64,000 nt of DNA from Peromyscus leucopus (Eukaryota; Chordata; Mammalia; Rodentia; Cricetidae), in assembly GCF_004664715.2 (NCBI RefSeq), contig NC_051068.1, positions 11,524,298 to 11,588,297 on the forward strand, read 5' to 3'. Shown here in pieces: positions 37,499-48,345 of this stretch; positions within the stretch are counted from its first letter, which is position 1, and the number at the start of each line of letters is the position of its first letter. A program made the position numbers and the translations under genes. Below the pieces are notes generated by a model, which was given only the letters and a program-made list of their open reading frames with translations, made no database searches and was not told the DNA's origin.

Positions 37499-39378
37499 GG
37501 GGGGCAGATGCCACACATAAGAACTCCAGCCCCTAGAGAAGCATTAGGGATGAGCCTGCCTCACCAGGCTATAATCAGCCTGCCTAGTGGGCTTTGTCCT
37601 ATTCGCTACATTTTACAAAGAGCTTTTGTCAATTTGAGCTTCTCATCTTTTAAAACTCAGCTAGTGTAATTTCTTCTTAATGGGGTTCTCCGCCTGTTCC
37701 TCAACTGCTTGATTTCCTAGAAAGTCTTCAAAATTTCTCCATGAAAACCACCTTAGTTTATACAGTTAGGAGTGCCTCATTTTGATGGGGGAAATACAAC
37801 CCCATGCAGAAGTCTAAACATCCACTCTCTGGGACCTAGCCCCTCAGGGTTTGTTGATTCCTTTTAAAATTCACCAAGTGTCCTAGAGCAGGAGAGAAAC
37901 AGTGTTAGCGTGTAAGGGAAGCAGCCTGGACAGTGGTGCTGTTGGTAGCAGCAGGGACTCCTGACAGGAATTTTGTATGTTGATGTTATCCCTTGGCTCT
38001 GGAGATGTCATGGTGCACAGACAAGCTTGTGCAAAAGACAATCTTTCTTCCTATGTTTGAAATTATCCAGTATTTTCACCAAGCCAAAACTACAAAAATG
38101 AAAATTTTAACTGTTTGGATTTCAGAGAGCACCTTAATTACTTTGGTGTATGGCAGCTGGTAAGTTAGAATAATCAAAATATTCAAGTACTGGTGTAAAA
38201 GATAAAGAATAACTTAGTCCAGGTATAACTGGGACATTATATCTTTACCATATTCTCTTTTGTTATCTTTGTCCTCTGGGACCTGATGTCCTGCAAGATT
38301 TGCTCCTAAAAACAATGCATTTATAAATTAATAACTAATTATGGTTTTTAAAGAAAACCTTTGATGAACTAGTAACATCTGTAATTCCCCACCAAAATTA
38401 TGGGTCAAAATAAGGAAACCTTTAGTTCCAATTTAGTTGAAAACTTTTACTTTATTTAAAGTCAAAGAATGGACCCATGTGTGAATTTTTTTGTTGTTGT
38501 TTTTCTAAAACATTGGGAAATAGTAACGATACAAGCTGGAGCTCCAAAGCCTCCACCGATCCCTGTCTCCAAATCAGTCCTGTGGTCCAAGTGTGAGATC
38601 ACTGAACATCAGCTTTATCTTAATTCATATATTCTTTAAAAGGCAACTTAGAAAAGAATTTGGGAATTCATTTACAAGAACATCTCTGAAGGGACCCACG
38701 GGAGATGGGAGCACTGTCCTTAACCACAAGTGTGGAAGAGAAAAAAACACATGAGTGCCAGGACCTCAGAAATTTCACAGATGCACTTTTAAGAAGCCAA
38801 GCAGTAGACACAAGAAGGCACACATACCAATTGCTTTAAGTGAAGCTTCATTCTGCAGTAAAGGATAAATCATTGGTCATTTGAAAACTCCTCACACATG
38901 AAAATCTTATATATACATGTCCAGTGAGTGTTGACGCTTTGAGAGTCACTCAAGTCTTGACTTCCAGGTTTTGCGATTTTTTTTTTAAGATAACAGGTAT
39001 AAGATTAGTCAATACTGCTTAACATTACATTCATGATGATTGTATTCTGCTCATTTATGGAGCCCAGAGATCTCACAGAACACCATACCATAGCGGTAGT
39101 TTCACGCCATCCTCCTTGAGAGACTTAACATCTGATGTTTCTTTACAAAGTATAGCATCTTGTTCTTGCAATGACCTTTGAACTTCTACGGTGAAGATTT
39201 ACAACTAAACCACAAAGCATATTTTATGATATTTATTACACTATGGTTCTGGATTTCTGCTTAGTGACTCATTTTCAGTGTTCACCAATTCCCAGAGAGG
39301 TAGCCCGCCATGAGTCTACCAGGACACAACTGGCAGACAGTGCCAAATTGTAACAGAATGGTCCTGTTGGTGACTTAC
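37499..39378. other. Egfem1 intron, unique sequence
   Basis: Starts at the donor after 39379. No further EGF-type exon was found by reading for C-x-C-x2-G codons with splice sites on the minus strand. Confidence 0.45.
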
Positions 39379-39483
39379 CATATTGACAGTGGGGTCCATG
39401 AAACCCTTGTGAGCAGAGGCACCGATGATCACCACCATCTGAGCACTGCCTTCCACTGAAATGGGTTCCCAGAGAAGACACAG
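39379..39483 (-). CDS. Egfem1: Egfem1 exon encoding a degenerate EGF-like module
   Basis: This 105-bp minus-strand exon has acceptor ATACCTTTTAG and donor GTAAGT. It enters and leaves in phase 1, the usual symmetry of EGF-module exons, and the entry phase matches the preceding EMI exon. After a Ser made at the junction it encodes 34 residues. These contain RQCSDGGDHRCLCSQGFHGP followed by HCQY, with the classic EGF end C-x-C-x2-G-F-x-G-x2-C. Only four cysteines are present. The positions expected for cysteines 1 and 2 of the module are Ser and His when aligned to MEGF6 from memory, so neither N-terminal disulfide could form as usual. An alternative acceptor 33 bp further in (TTTCAG) would break phase with the previous exon, so the longer form is preferred. 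The next exon, expected to be a calcium-binding EGF, was not found at lower coordinates. Confidence 0.8.
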
Positions 39484-40996
39484 CTAAAAGGTATGTTCAA
39501 AGGAAGGATAGGTGGAGTCGAGAGAAAGAAAGGAAATCATCAGTGTAAGTAGGCATCTTGCAGGTAATATAACATGATCTAGAAATTTCCACTGGCCCCT
39601 CTACAGGAAGGTTATTGAAAATTGCCATTGCTAGACAATGGCTGACTATTTGAAGCCTTACAGAATTATCTGTAAGAGCATTCCTGTAAACTTTGCAGAA
39701 ACACAAATTCTGAGAACCCCTCTAGACCTAGTTAATACAAATCTACCCTTTAACAAGACACCAGATTAGTTGTATTCACATCGAGAGGGAAGAAGTATTG
39801 GCATAAAGAATATGCATGGAGAAAGTGACTGTGTGGTCAAAGCGTCTTTACAACAACAACAAAGTCAAACAAAATGCTAATATATAACCAGAGGCAAAGA
39901 ACTCAGGTAGTTGTTAAACAATAAATATAAATACTTAAAGCTGTCAGTTTCCTGGACTTTATAACATAGTTCTGATGGTATTGTGGGCAGATCTTTTCCA
40001 TGATCTTAAACCAATCAGCCACAGTAGCCTGACTGTAAACACACTCTTGCCACAGCACTTGACACTGTACCTGCTTAATGTAGGAGGCCTACAACAAAAC
40101 TTCCCCAATATATTTCAAGAGCAGAAAGGAGGCAGGATGCTGGCAAACTCCCTAAGGTACACAGAGGCAGGAGAGGTGTGCTGTGCTATGGTGCTGCATT
40201 GATTAGACTCTGAGGGACTTCACAGTCGCCATAGGCACATAATGCAGGAAAAGGGGCTCACTAAACGGAGTCATCTCTCACAGCCTGGTGAGAGGGTTGC
40301 CAAACACCAGACTCTGAAGGTTCTGGAATCCCATCGCCAGAGGTTTGTGAACAGAGTGCAGACCTCATCTGAAATAGGAAGCTGCCTCCAGAGCTCTGCA
40401 ATTAATCATGACAAGCCCATGGTGAGAAATCCCATCTAGATTTAGAACAGTGATTTCCCTCTGGACTTTTGAATCAGCTGTGGATTACAAATTTGATGAT
40501 GCAGGAAAGGGGCAAACGGAGAAGTGGGATGGACGTCAAGGAAAGCCTGGTGCCTTTAAATCAACTGTCCTCCACATAGACAGAGCATACAGCAGCTTTC
40601 ATGGGTCCTCAGCTGCAACCTATCATCGAAACGCTTAACAGAAAGGCTTTTTATATGCATTTTCCCACGTTATGTGTGAGTCATTAGTCTTGAGCAGTGG
40701 CTCTCAACCTGTGGGTCACAACCCCTCACAGGGGTCACCTAAGACCACCAGAAAACACAGATACTTATATTACAGTTCATAACTAGCAAAATGACAGTTA
40801 TGAAGTAGTAACGAAGGTAATCTTATGGCTGGGGTCACCACACATGAGGAGCTGTATTAAAGGGCCACAGCATCAGGAAGGCTGAGAAGCACTGGTTTCA
40901 AGCAAAGCTCTGAATCTATGGTGCTTCTTAAGACACTGAAATGGAAGCAAAAGCATTCCCTAACAACAGAACTTGGCAGGAAGAATTACAACTTAC
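39484..40996 (-). other. Egfem1: Egfem1 intron between the EMI and EGF exons
   Basis: This 1513-bp phase-1 intron starts GTAAGT and ends TTTTAG on the minus strand. It contains a URR1-like hAT element (40695-40894) and otherwise unique sequence. The open frames at 39975-40638 on the plus strand have no domain or splice support. Confidence 0.8.
40687..40902 (-). mobile_element. URR1-like hAT (Charlie) non-autonomous transposon, complete
   Basis: Body 40695-40894 with terminal inverted repeats CAGTGGCTCTCAACC and GGCTGAGAAGCACTG. An 8-bp duplication flanks it (GTCTTGAG and GTTTCAAG, six of eight matching), as expected for hAT elements. It sits in the intron between the EMI and EGF exons. Confidence 0.85.
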
Positions 40997-41106
40997 AGGA
41001 GAGACAGCCTGGTTCATCATCCCATCGGCTCCAACCAGGGCAGCACCTGAAGACAGTCTGGTGTTCTGTGGTATACACCTGCCTGTAGACAGTGTAGTAG
41101 CGGGTC
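40997..41106 (-). CDS. Egfem1: Egfem1 exon encoding the second half of the EMI domain
   Basis: This 110-bp minus-strand exon has acceptor TGTTCCATAG and a perfect GTAAGT donor. Its first G completes the Arg codon left open by 43885-44019, giving the continuous stretch YERRTRYYTVYRQVYTTE. It then carries the EMI signature RCCPGW and a final GCLS. The two exons together supply seven cysteines, the usual EMI count, with the conserved Tyr-Arg-x-x-Tyr segment and the CC pair. The exon ends after one base of the next codon (phase 1), which suits a following EGF module. The introns on either side are short: 2778 bp upstream and 1513 bp downstream. A hAT-type element (40695-40894) ends only 102 bp from the donor. 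No stop codon or frameshift is present. Confidence in the exon is high; the gene symbol is less certain than the domain. Confidence 0.86.
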
Positions 41107-41345
41107 CTATGGAACACAGGATAGGAATTAGGAAAATGTATCATTCCTCTGATGACAAAATTGTCATTTCACAATTATAAAAAAATGTCTCCCTCCAGTT
41201 CAAATCCTGCCAGATATACTGGGAAATAAACAACAGAGGGGATGGATAGCTATGGTTATACACTTCATATATCGTGCATAACTACTACATCACACATGCA
41301 ATCAAATAAGGTTTAGGTGTGGGTTGAGGAAGTTTAAGAAAGATA

Positions 41346-41460
41346 TATGTGGGCTGAGAGACAGCTCCTGCAGAAAATTTCCAGCAGCTTACAACTGCCT
41401 GTAACTCCAGCTCCAGCGATCTGACACTCTCTCTGGCCTTTGAAGACACAGCATTCACAT

Positions 41461-41507
<47 letters not shown>

Positions 41508-41520
41508 TAAAAATAAGAAT
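41346..41520 (+). mobile_element. B2-like SINE with (CA)n tract
   Basis: GGGCTGAGAGACAGCTCCTG, ACTCCAGCTCCAGCGATCTG and TCTCTGGCCTTTGAAGACAC follow a B2-family layout. The CA run covers about 41459-41506. Confidence 0.7.
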
Positions 41521-42239
41521 AAAATCTTTATTTAAAGTGTAAATGCAATGTCAAAAGTTCCTTTAGGATGAAGCAATTACAGTAGGGACAGTCCCAAAGG
41601 CCTCTCAGTGTGAGAGGAACAGTCTGCCACAGTGTTGAACTGTCAGCTCACTGTGGCCAAACATCTCAAATCATGCTGATTTCCTTTCTATCAAATCAAA
41701 GTTCCATATATGCCTTATCCCTGAAGTTCTAGCTCATTCTTTCCCCTTCATGTACCTTGCCCATGTCCTAGCCCAAATCCTTCATTATTCAAGGTCGATT
41801 TCTATTTCCACTTCCTCCAAAGTCTCTCCACATCAGCTCTTTATTGCTACAGAGTTTATTGGCTTCAGCATTGTTTATGGCATTTAATTATTCAACATCT
41901 TGAAAAAAAAGCCTAGTATTTCTGTGCATATCTTCCCAATTAGGATATGACTAGATGTATATACAAACAAAAAAAGGGGGGTTATGTTTGGCAAGACACC
42001 AATTATTTTCTTACATTGCCTCCCTCCAAATCAGTGCCACATACAGAATTGTTCAACTAGCAAGCTCTTAAGGATAAACATGTGAGGCCTGTGATACATA
42101 TTCATGTTTGTCTTTCCCAATTCTAAGCATCTACACAGCTGAGGATTTTCTTTGGCTCAAATCACTATTTACAAAATATTAAACCACATTGGGGTAATAC
42201 AGAAAATTTAAATGAAAAACCATTTTCAAAAACAGTATG

Positions 42240-42552
42240 TAGGCCTGGAGAAATTTCTTAATTGGTAAGGGTTTCCCCTCTAAGCCAGTGACCCCAGTTC
42301 AATCTCTAGAATACACATAAAGAATGGACTCAGTAGTACAGTGTCTATAACCACAGCACTCCTAGGGAGTAGATAGGAGGCAGAAACAGGAGAACTCCTA
42401 GAATATCACTGGCCAGCTAAGTCAGCCATGAACAAGAGAGACCTTGCCTCAAACAACATGGAAGGTGAGAACCAACATCCGAGGCTACCCTCTGACCACC
42501 ACGTGTGTGCCATGGCATGTGCGTGCAGATGGGCGGATGCTCACATGGGCAT
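42240..42552 (+). mobile_element. B3/B1-like composite SINE
   Basis: GGCCTGGAGAAATTTCTTAA at the start, CAGTTCAATCTCTAGAATAC as B box, and a B1-like second part (AGCACTCCTAGGGAGTAGAT). Diverged. Confidence 0.6.
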
Positions 42553-42563
42553 GCACACACACA

Positions 42564-42600
<37 letters not shown>
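42553..42600. repeat. (CA)n microsatellite
   Basis: CA run with one early interruption. Confidence 0.95.
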
Positions 42601-42604
<4 letters not shown>

Positions 42605-42753
42605 ACTCCTCTAATCAATAAATCATATATACTACAAGCATATCTACACACACACTCCTCTAATCAATAAATCATATACACTACAAGCATGTGTACACAC
42701 ACAGACACACACACATATACATCCCTCTAATTACTAAATCATACGCATATAGA
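42600..42753. repeat. Minisatellite, about 52-bp unit, two and a half copies
   Basis: The unit containing CACTCCTCTAATCAATAAAT is repeated at about 42602 and 42652, and a shorter, more diverged third copy lies at about 42720. Confidence 0.85.
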
Positions 42754-43884
42754 GAGGCATGTCTCCTGCCTAATGTTTTGGCATATCATTGCTACTGGTT
42801 TGTATTAACACATGTATTGAGTACCTTCAGGATATCAGCGTTATGCTGCATGGGTAAACTATGTTTTCAGTACTCTTCATGCTATCCATGTATGCCATTT
42901 TTTTTCAACTTTACATACTAAAGTACAGAGAAATATTGAATTTGACTTAAGGCCACAAAGTAAATAATAATTAGGGAAATTTTTCTGACTTAACTGTCAT
43001 TTAAATATCCTTAATTTAAAATAGCACCACCCAAAGAGTACTTATCTACAGGATAAATACACATATAGTAGGTGCCCGTATTTACAGTTATAAACTATTT
43101 AGTCTTGTGTTATAACTGTTACCAGAGTTGTGCAATGGCAAGGCTAGTTACTTATAAACACCCTAACTTTTCACTGCTGACAGTAGTATTAACGAATGCA
43201 TTAACCTAAAACCACACAATAAACAAATGAAATCTTTATTGTTAAGATTTATCATACATTTAGACACATTTGATTCATTTTCATAAAATCCAACCCATTA
43301 GCAAACATTAGCAACAAGAGGCTCTTAGATGTTTTGTGAAACTATTTTAGAACTTTGAAAAAAAAATGAAGTCTACATGAAGCCTGGACCTTTGGAAAGT
43401 ATTGTGGACACTTGCTTTTCTCTCTCCCCACAGCCTGCTGGGTTGATCCTAATTCAAAGTCCATAATAAAGTTAAAGAGTCTGTGTGTTTCAAAGTGTCC
43501 CAGAGTGACAAGGCCAGGTCAGATGCTGGTTCATAGCTGCAGAAACTCTGGATCAAGTTGAGCTAAATTTAGCAAACCAACACAATATCCCTTGTTTCTG
43601 TCATGTTTCTGATCTTTAGCTTTCAATGGAGTATCATATCCTGAGGTAAAATTAGTATCTATAACCAAAAATAGTTCATACATAAGCGAGGTCTAACATA
43701 AAGTAAGTGTCCATCCCACTGCTGAAGGAAATCGTGTAATTGTGACTGTTCTTTGTAAGTGTACCTTTGCCCCTTTACTTAATTATCCAACCATTTGCTA
43801 CAGTTCACAGGATAAAGTATTTAGGAATTGATGAAGCGTCTAGTTTTGAGTTCTAATAGTTACAGGGTTAGGACATCACCTTAC
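42754..43884. other. Intron, unique AT-rich sequence
   Basis: Repeat-poor part of the intron between the two EMI exons. Confidence 0.4.
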
Positions 43885-44019
43885 CTTCTTTCATAAGCCA
43901 CACACCCCCGTGGGCCTGTACAGCCTTGTTTCCAGAACTTGACGGAGTCTACAAATGCTCGGGTGCATGGGCGTGACAGGCCTATCACCGTCAGCTGCTC
44001 CTCTTTGCAAACATTTGGC
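43885..44019 (-). CDS. Egfem1: Egfem1 exon encoding the first half of the EMI domain
   Basis: This 135-bp internal exon is read on the minus strand. It has a pyrimidine-rich acceptor (TTTCTCTTCTTGTGAAG before 44019) and a GTAAGG donor after 43885. It starts with the last base of a split codon, encodes 44 residues beginning PNVCKEEQLTVIGL, and ends with two bases of an Arg codon. Cysteines at residues 4, 18, 33 and 39 match the first four of an EMI domain, and the PNVC start and the GCVAYERR end are typical of the MEGF6-type EMI. EMI domains are small cysteine-rich modules near the N terminus of secreted or matrix proteins. The exon joins in phase to 40997-41106. The assignment to Egfem1 rather than Megf6 rests on recalled family similarity and on clear divergence from MEGF6. 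The preceding exon, with the signal peptide, was not found and should lie at higher coordinates. Confidence 0.85.
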
Positions 44020-44588
44020 CTTCACAAGAAGAGAAAGGAGCAGTTACACAAGAAGAAGTGAGCAGCTTTTCTCCATGAAGCATGGGTGTTAACTCATCCA
44101 TTTTCCATAAAACATTTGTAATGGCTTAGAGAAATACACACAGAAAGTTAACAGGTGAAAATACAGGCAATGTTTTGAAAAGTCCAGGTTCCATGACAAT
44201 GTACAATTACTATGAGTCAATTAAGGTTAAAAAAAAAATAGTTTATACTATCTCAGGCCAGGAAAAATGAAAACTAGAATAGATTTTGAAGATCAAGAAA
44301 ATTTTAGAGATATGCAAGTTGTTATATTCCCACATGGTTAAGATAATTGAGTTGCATATTAAGTTCTGAACTCTATGAGAGCCAAAATTTAGAAAGAAAC
44401 AGAATGTCAGGATTCTCAATACCCATGAAGAAAAAGCAAGCCAATTCATGAAAGAACTTTAATCTTTCCTGCAAATCATTTCTAAGCAGTATTTTCCATC
44501 TGTATGTTTAATTTGATTTCATATGTAATATGATGCTTGTTTAAATACAAATAATTTTCAACTTCCATGTCCAAGTTTGCTTCCTGCT
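44020..44588. other. Inferred Egfem1 intron, upstream side
   Basis: AT-rich sequence upstream of the first EMI exon. It contains the polypyrimidine tract of that exon's acceptor; nothing else recognised. Confidence 0.45.
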
Positions 44589-44890
44589 TCTGTGGTAAAA
44601 CAATGACCTAAAGCAACTTGGGAACGAAAGGGTTTATTTGACTTAAAGAGTAGTCCATAACTGAGGGAAGTTGGAGCAAGAACCCAAGACCGGAACCTGG
44701 AAGCTGGAAGTGGAACACTGGCTCACTTCCTGTTTCCGGTCAGCCTACCTTCCTGCACAGCCCAGAACCACCAGCCTACAGTGAGCTCCGCCCTCCTCCA
44801 TCAATTAGCAATCAGTGTGATTGAGGCAATTCCTCAACTTGAGGTTCCATTTTCCCAGGTGTGTCAAGTTGATAATGAAGAATGAACGTC
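44589..44890 (-). mobile_element. Rodent interspersed repeat, family A (reverse)
   Basis: AAAGCAACTTGGGAACGAAA, CTCAACTTGAGGTTCCATTT and GTGTGTCAAGTTGATAATGA match the reverse of family A. Confidence 0.7.
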
Positions 44891-45657
44891 ACACTATTCC
44901 ATTATATGACTCTTGCCTTAAATAAAGTTAATCCAGGTTCATAGGTAAACTTATCATGTACCTATACACTGATAACCTACACAAAGCGCCAATATTATTT
45001 ACAATCTTTTGTGATTTTAAGAATGCTTTTGGTGATGATCCATTTACTAGCTCAGTGCAGTCTTCAATTAATACTAATTACAGTAGCGAGCTAGGTAAAC
45101 TGCTCATGCTTTTCATGCCTGCAAGGTCATTTGCAAGCCATACACTGGCTTAGTTGACCTTACTCACAGCCAGCTGAAAGTTAAAAAAAAAAAAAAAATG
45201 AACTTTACTTGAGTTGCTGCAGTCAGCTCCTAAAAATCTCTGTGAACTTGCCTAGGGACACAGAATTAACACTGATTAATAAATGTCTAAATGTACGCCC
45301 CACACATAACTCAATGACACCGCCCTCACCGACCGCAGCTTCCTTTTATCACTGCTCTCTGTGGTTCTCAGTTTCACCACCTGATTTTCTACAGCCCATT
45401 TCTCACATCCACAGACATTTCTAAAAGGTGATTGCTTAGACGTGTAATTGCCAACCTCACCTAGATGCTATAAAGATCACGTGGAACTTCATTTATGAAG
45501 TTTACATAGCACATTTTAATACTTTAAATAAATACAAAAATAACAAAGTAAGTATAAAATTGCACCTAAGATACACATTCATAAAATCATCAAGAATTGA
45601 GCAGCAAGCCTAAAGAAAATCATAGCTCTTAAGAATCAGCTAATATAGAGACTAAAA
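44891..45657. other. Unique non-coding sequence with A run
   Basis: A run of about 15 A at 45183-45197; otherwise unrecognised. Confidence 0.4.
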
Positions 45658-45690
45658 GTGTGTGTGCGTGCATGTGTGTGTGTGTGTATC
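45658..45690. repeat. (TG)n microsatellite
   Basis: Interrupted TG run. Confidence 0.9.
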
Positions 45691-45874
45691 CGTGTATATA
45701 AATAGAGACACAAATATATTAATATTTATACATAAATACAAATACATTTTATTTGGTCTTATGGATTTTTATGAGCCAAGTAGCTCAAATGGAATGAGCA
45801 CAAAGGTCTTTTGTTTAGTTATCAACAGTGTAATATATTACACAGAGTCCCACATTGAATTACAATGTACAACC

Positions 45875-46090
45875 TCTTCATCCATCTAGCCACCAATCCA
45901 CTCATTCAAAAATCACTTATTATGTCCCTATACACATAATGGATTGTTTAGGAAGCACTCCACAAAACACAGTATCGGGTCTATGTCATTGTCATAGGAA
46001 TAGCACTGACCAGGAAGTGATGCTCTGAAACACAGACGGAGGACTAGCCAGTAAAGGGCCCAGCATCAAACGACCCAACAGTGTAGATAA
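45875..46090 (+). mobile_element. Ancient L2-like fragment
   Basis: CCACTCATTCAAAAATCACT and TATTATGTCCCTATACACAT are in the style of L2 3' sequence. Strongly diverged. Confidence 0.4.
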
Positions 46091-46156
46091 ACTGCCCTCA
46101 AAAATAAGTAAGGACAAAACAATACCAAAACACAAACAAACAAAAACATATAAAAA

Positions 46157-46316
46157 GCCAGGCGGTAGTGCCGCGTGCCTTTAATTCCATCACTCAGGAA
46201 GCAGAGCCAGGCAGGTCTCTGTGAGTTCAAGGCCAGCCTGGTCTACAGAGCGAGATCCAGGACAGGCACCAAAACTATACAGAGAAACTCTGTCTCGTAA
46301 AACCAAAAACAAACAA
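46157..46316 (+). mobile_element. B1 SINE
   Basis: GCCAGGCGGTAGTGCCGCGT, GCCAGCCTGGTCTACAGAGC and CTCTGTCTCGTAAAACC followed by an A-rich tail. Confidence 0.93.
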
Positions 46317-46596
46317 AAAATAATAATAATTAGGCAGTCGCACTAATCCTTCTCAGAGACTGGCTGAGGGCAACTCCCTCCATAATACTTCAAGCTGAAG
46401 CAGAAATGAGACAGAACCAACTTCTAGAAACTATATCAGTTGTCCAGTTAGACTTAAATTGGTAAAAGAAAGGTCCCCCCCATGTGTGCAAGAGCCTGGC
46501 AGTATTAATTTCTAACTAAATCACACACTTGTCCAAGGTCACCTGTTACCATCTAAAATACAAGTCACCAACTTCAGACCAAAGCAAACAAGATAA

Positions 46597-46983
46597 TCTA
46601 AGGTACCTCCTGCATCCCTGGCAGAATCCCAGCATCCTTTGTTGCTGGAGACAGCATATGAAAAGCCTGATGCGTTGCCAGTGGAATCTGTGCTGGAGGT
46701 ACCCGAGAATGAGGACAAGGACATCAATCCCCCTCCTCCTGTGGGCCAGGGAGAAAAGAACCCTTGTGTCCCGAGGGCAGAGTTTAATGTCATGTTCTCA
46801 CCCATCCAACTGTTACTAGTTCTTGTAGTCCTCCTACTCTATTTGTTCTTTATGATTTTCTTTCTCTCTCCTGCGGTGGTTTCCATGACATTAGAAATGA
46901 TATTGAGATGTGACAGTGGCAGGAGTGAGAGCTGCTCTGCAGGTCATGGGAAAACCCAGAAGGCTGGGGGCAGAAAACTGTAG
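46597..46983 (+). pseudogene. Unidentified open frame, possible retrocopy or retroelement remnant
   Basis: This 128-codon frame is bounded upstream by a TAA and has no early ATG. The predicted peptide has an acidic and Pro-rich first half (VLEVPENEDKDINPPPPVGQ) and then a long hydrophobic segment (LLLVLVVLLLYLFFMIFF) that would suit a transmembrane helix, with a Ser/Gly/Lys-rich end. I do not recognise a family. A probable LTR follows at about 47160, so an old endogenous retroelement is one possibility; a partial processed pseudogene is another. Codon structure alone does not prove past coding. Confidence 0.3.
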
Positions 46984-47159
46984 ATGGAGTGACACATAGA
47001 TAGGATAAAAGACAAGAGTTGTCCAGAACTAGTTAGAAGACAACTTGACAAATTACAGAGAGATGAAGAAGGACTTTGGCTGAGAGGAAGTTGGCAGTCT
47101 AGTACTTTAAACCATTGCTTGTATTTCTGTGCTTTCTGAGAAACAGCAAGTAGATGGCC

Positions 47160-47578
47160 TCTGGGGTTATTACCTCAGGTGTTCTGATAATTATTAACCT
47201 GTGAAAGAATAAGCTTGTATGCTTTGCTTTCTGCCTGGGAACTTCTGTGTGCAATCAAGGGACACGGGGTACACTTTGCTGATTTACAAAAAGAACTTTT
47301 GAAACTATTGTAAAGAAACCAATCACCTGTTGAATTTTCTCATTCATTATTTCCTTGTACTGTTACAATAAAAGACTGGGGTTGAGTCAGACTGAGAGAA
47401 GAAGGTGGAGAAAACACACACCTCCAGATCTGACAACCAACTTGCACCAACTCCTGTGTCCCAGCCTTTTCTTGTACCTGCCTGACACCCCTGCCCTTCG
47501 AGACCCTCGAAACTGCTGAGGCTGGTCCCTGGCACTTTGCTACTTCTGCCTTCCTCTCCCAACACAAAAGCCAGAGAT
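47160..47578 (+). mobile_element. Possible solo or 3' LTR
   Basis: Has GTACTGTTACAATAAAAGAC followed by GGGGTTGAGTCAGACTGAG and ends with CTCTCCCAACACA. The AATAAA followed by a GT-rich segment is LTR-like, but the borders are uncertain. Confidence 0.4.
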
Positions 47579-48283
47579 GTTAAGAAAAAATATGGGAGAA
47601 AAAAAAGGATATCTGAAACACAGATGGCAACCAACATTTCTATTGTCTTGCTGGGAGCTTGATGCTATTGGAACTACAGTTCTAGTTTGTAATGGCAGAA
47701 AGGAGGAGCCAGATGTTGAGGCAATACATAAGGCCAAAAAAAGATTTATTTGTATCCATGTATATATACGAGTTTTAAACTGAGCTGGACTAAGATAGCA
47801 AAGTGACTTTAGAATTAGCAAATGATGTGTAATGATGGGAACATGGGCAGCAACTTGACATAATTTATTGATTAGAAAAAATAAATAAATGAATAAATAA
47901 ATAAATAACCCTGTGTTGTATACCAGCACATTGAGACTTTTCACCAATAGCATGAGTGTCTGATGGGTATAGACATCCCTCCACCTGTTATCCTTGGTAC
48001 CCAACCTAGAACCAAGAGCCAGCCTTTTGAACATCACCATCTTAGAAGGTCCTTGGAAAAGGAAAGAGACAGAAAGGACAGTTTGTTGTATGATGAAAAA
48101 TTGCTTTGAGACATTATTATTCTCCTCCTATTACTCACTGGTTTACTCAACACTGCCTCTGCCTAGCTCCACATTCACACCTCAGTGAGTTCTCAGGGAG
48201 TCGCTGTACACTGCTGCTTGGCCCTCCCATACCTGCTCTGGTCTACCAAGAGGCCGAACTTTATTTCCAATTGTTTCTGGCCT
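47579..48283. other. Unique non-coding sequence with (AAAT)n
   Basis: A short AAAT repeat at 47876-47909. The 166-codon minus frame (47540-48040) is AT-rich and has no domain. Confidence 0.4.
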
Positions 48284-48345
48284 ATCATCATCATCATCAT
48301 CATCGTCGTCGTCATCGTCGTCGTCATCGTTGTCGTCATCATTTC
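48284..48345. repeat. (CAT/CGT)n trinucleotide repeat
   Basis: Six CAT units, then alternating CGT and CAT units. Confidence 0.93.

Larger units (their letters stand above)
41107..43884 (-). other. Egfem1: Egfem1 intron between the two EMI exons
   Basis: This 2778-bp phase-2 intron starts GTAAGG and ends CATAG on the minus strand. It holds a B2-like SINE with a CA tract (41346-41520), a B3-like SINE with CA tract and minisatellite (42240-42750), and otherwise AT-rich unique sequence. No further exon was seen in it. Confidence 0.8.

Noticed and set aside
47540..48040. 166-codon minus-strand open frame, the longest in the window
   Set aside because: AT-rich, crosses an AAAT microsatellite and an LTR-like edge, with no recognisable domain.
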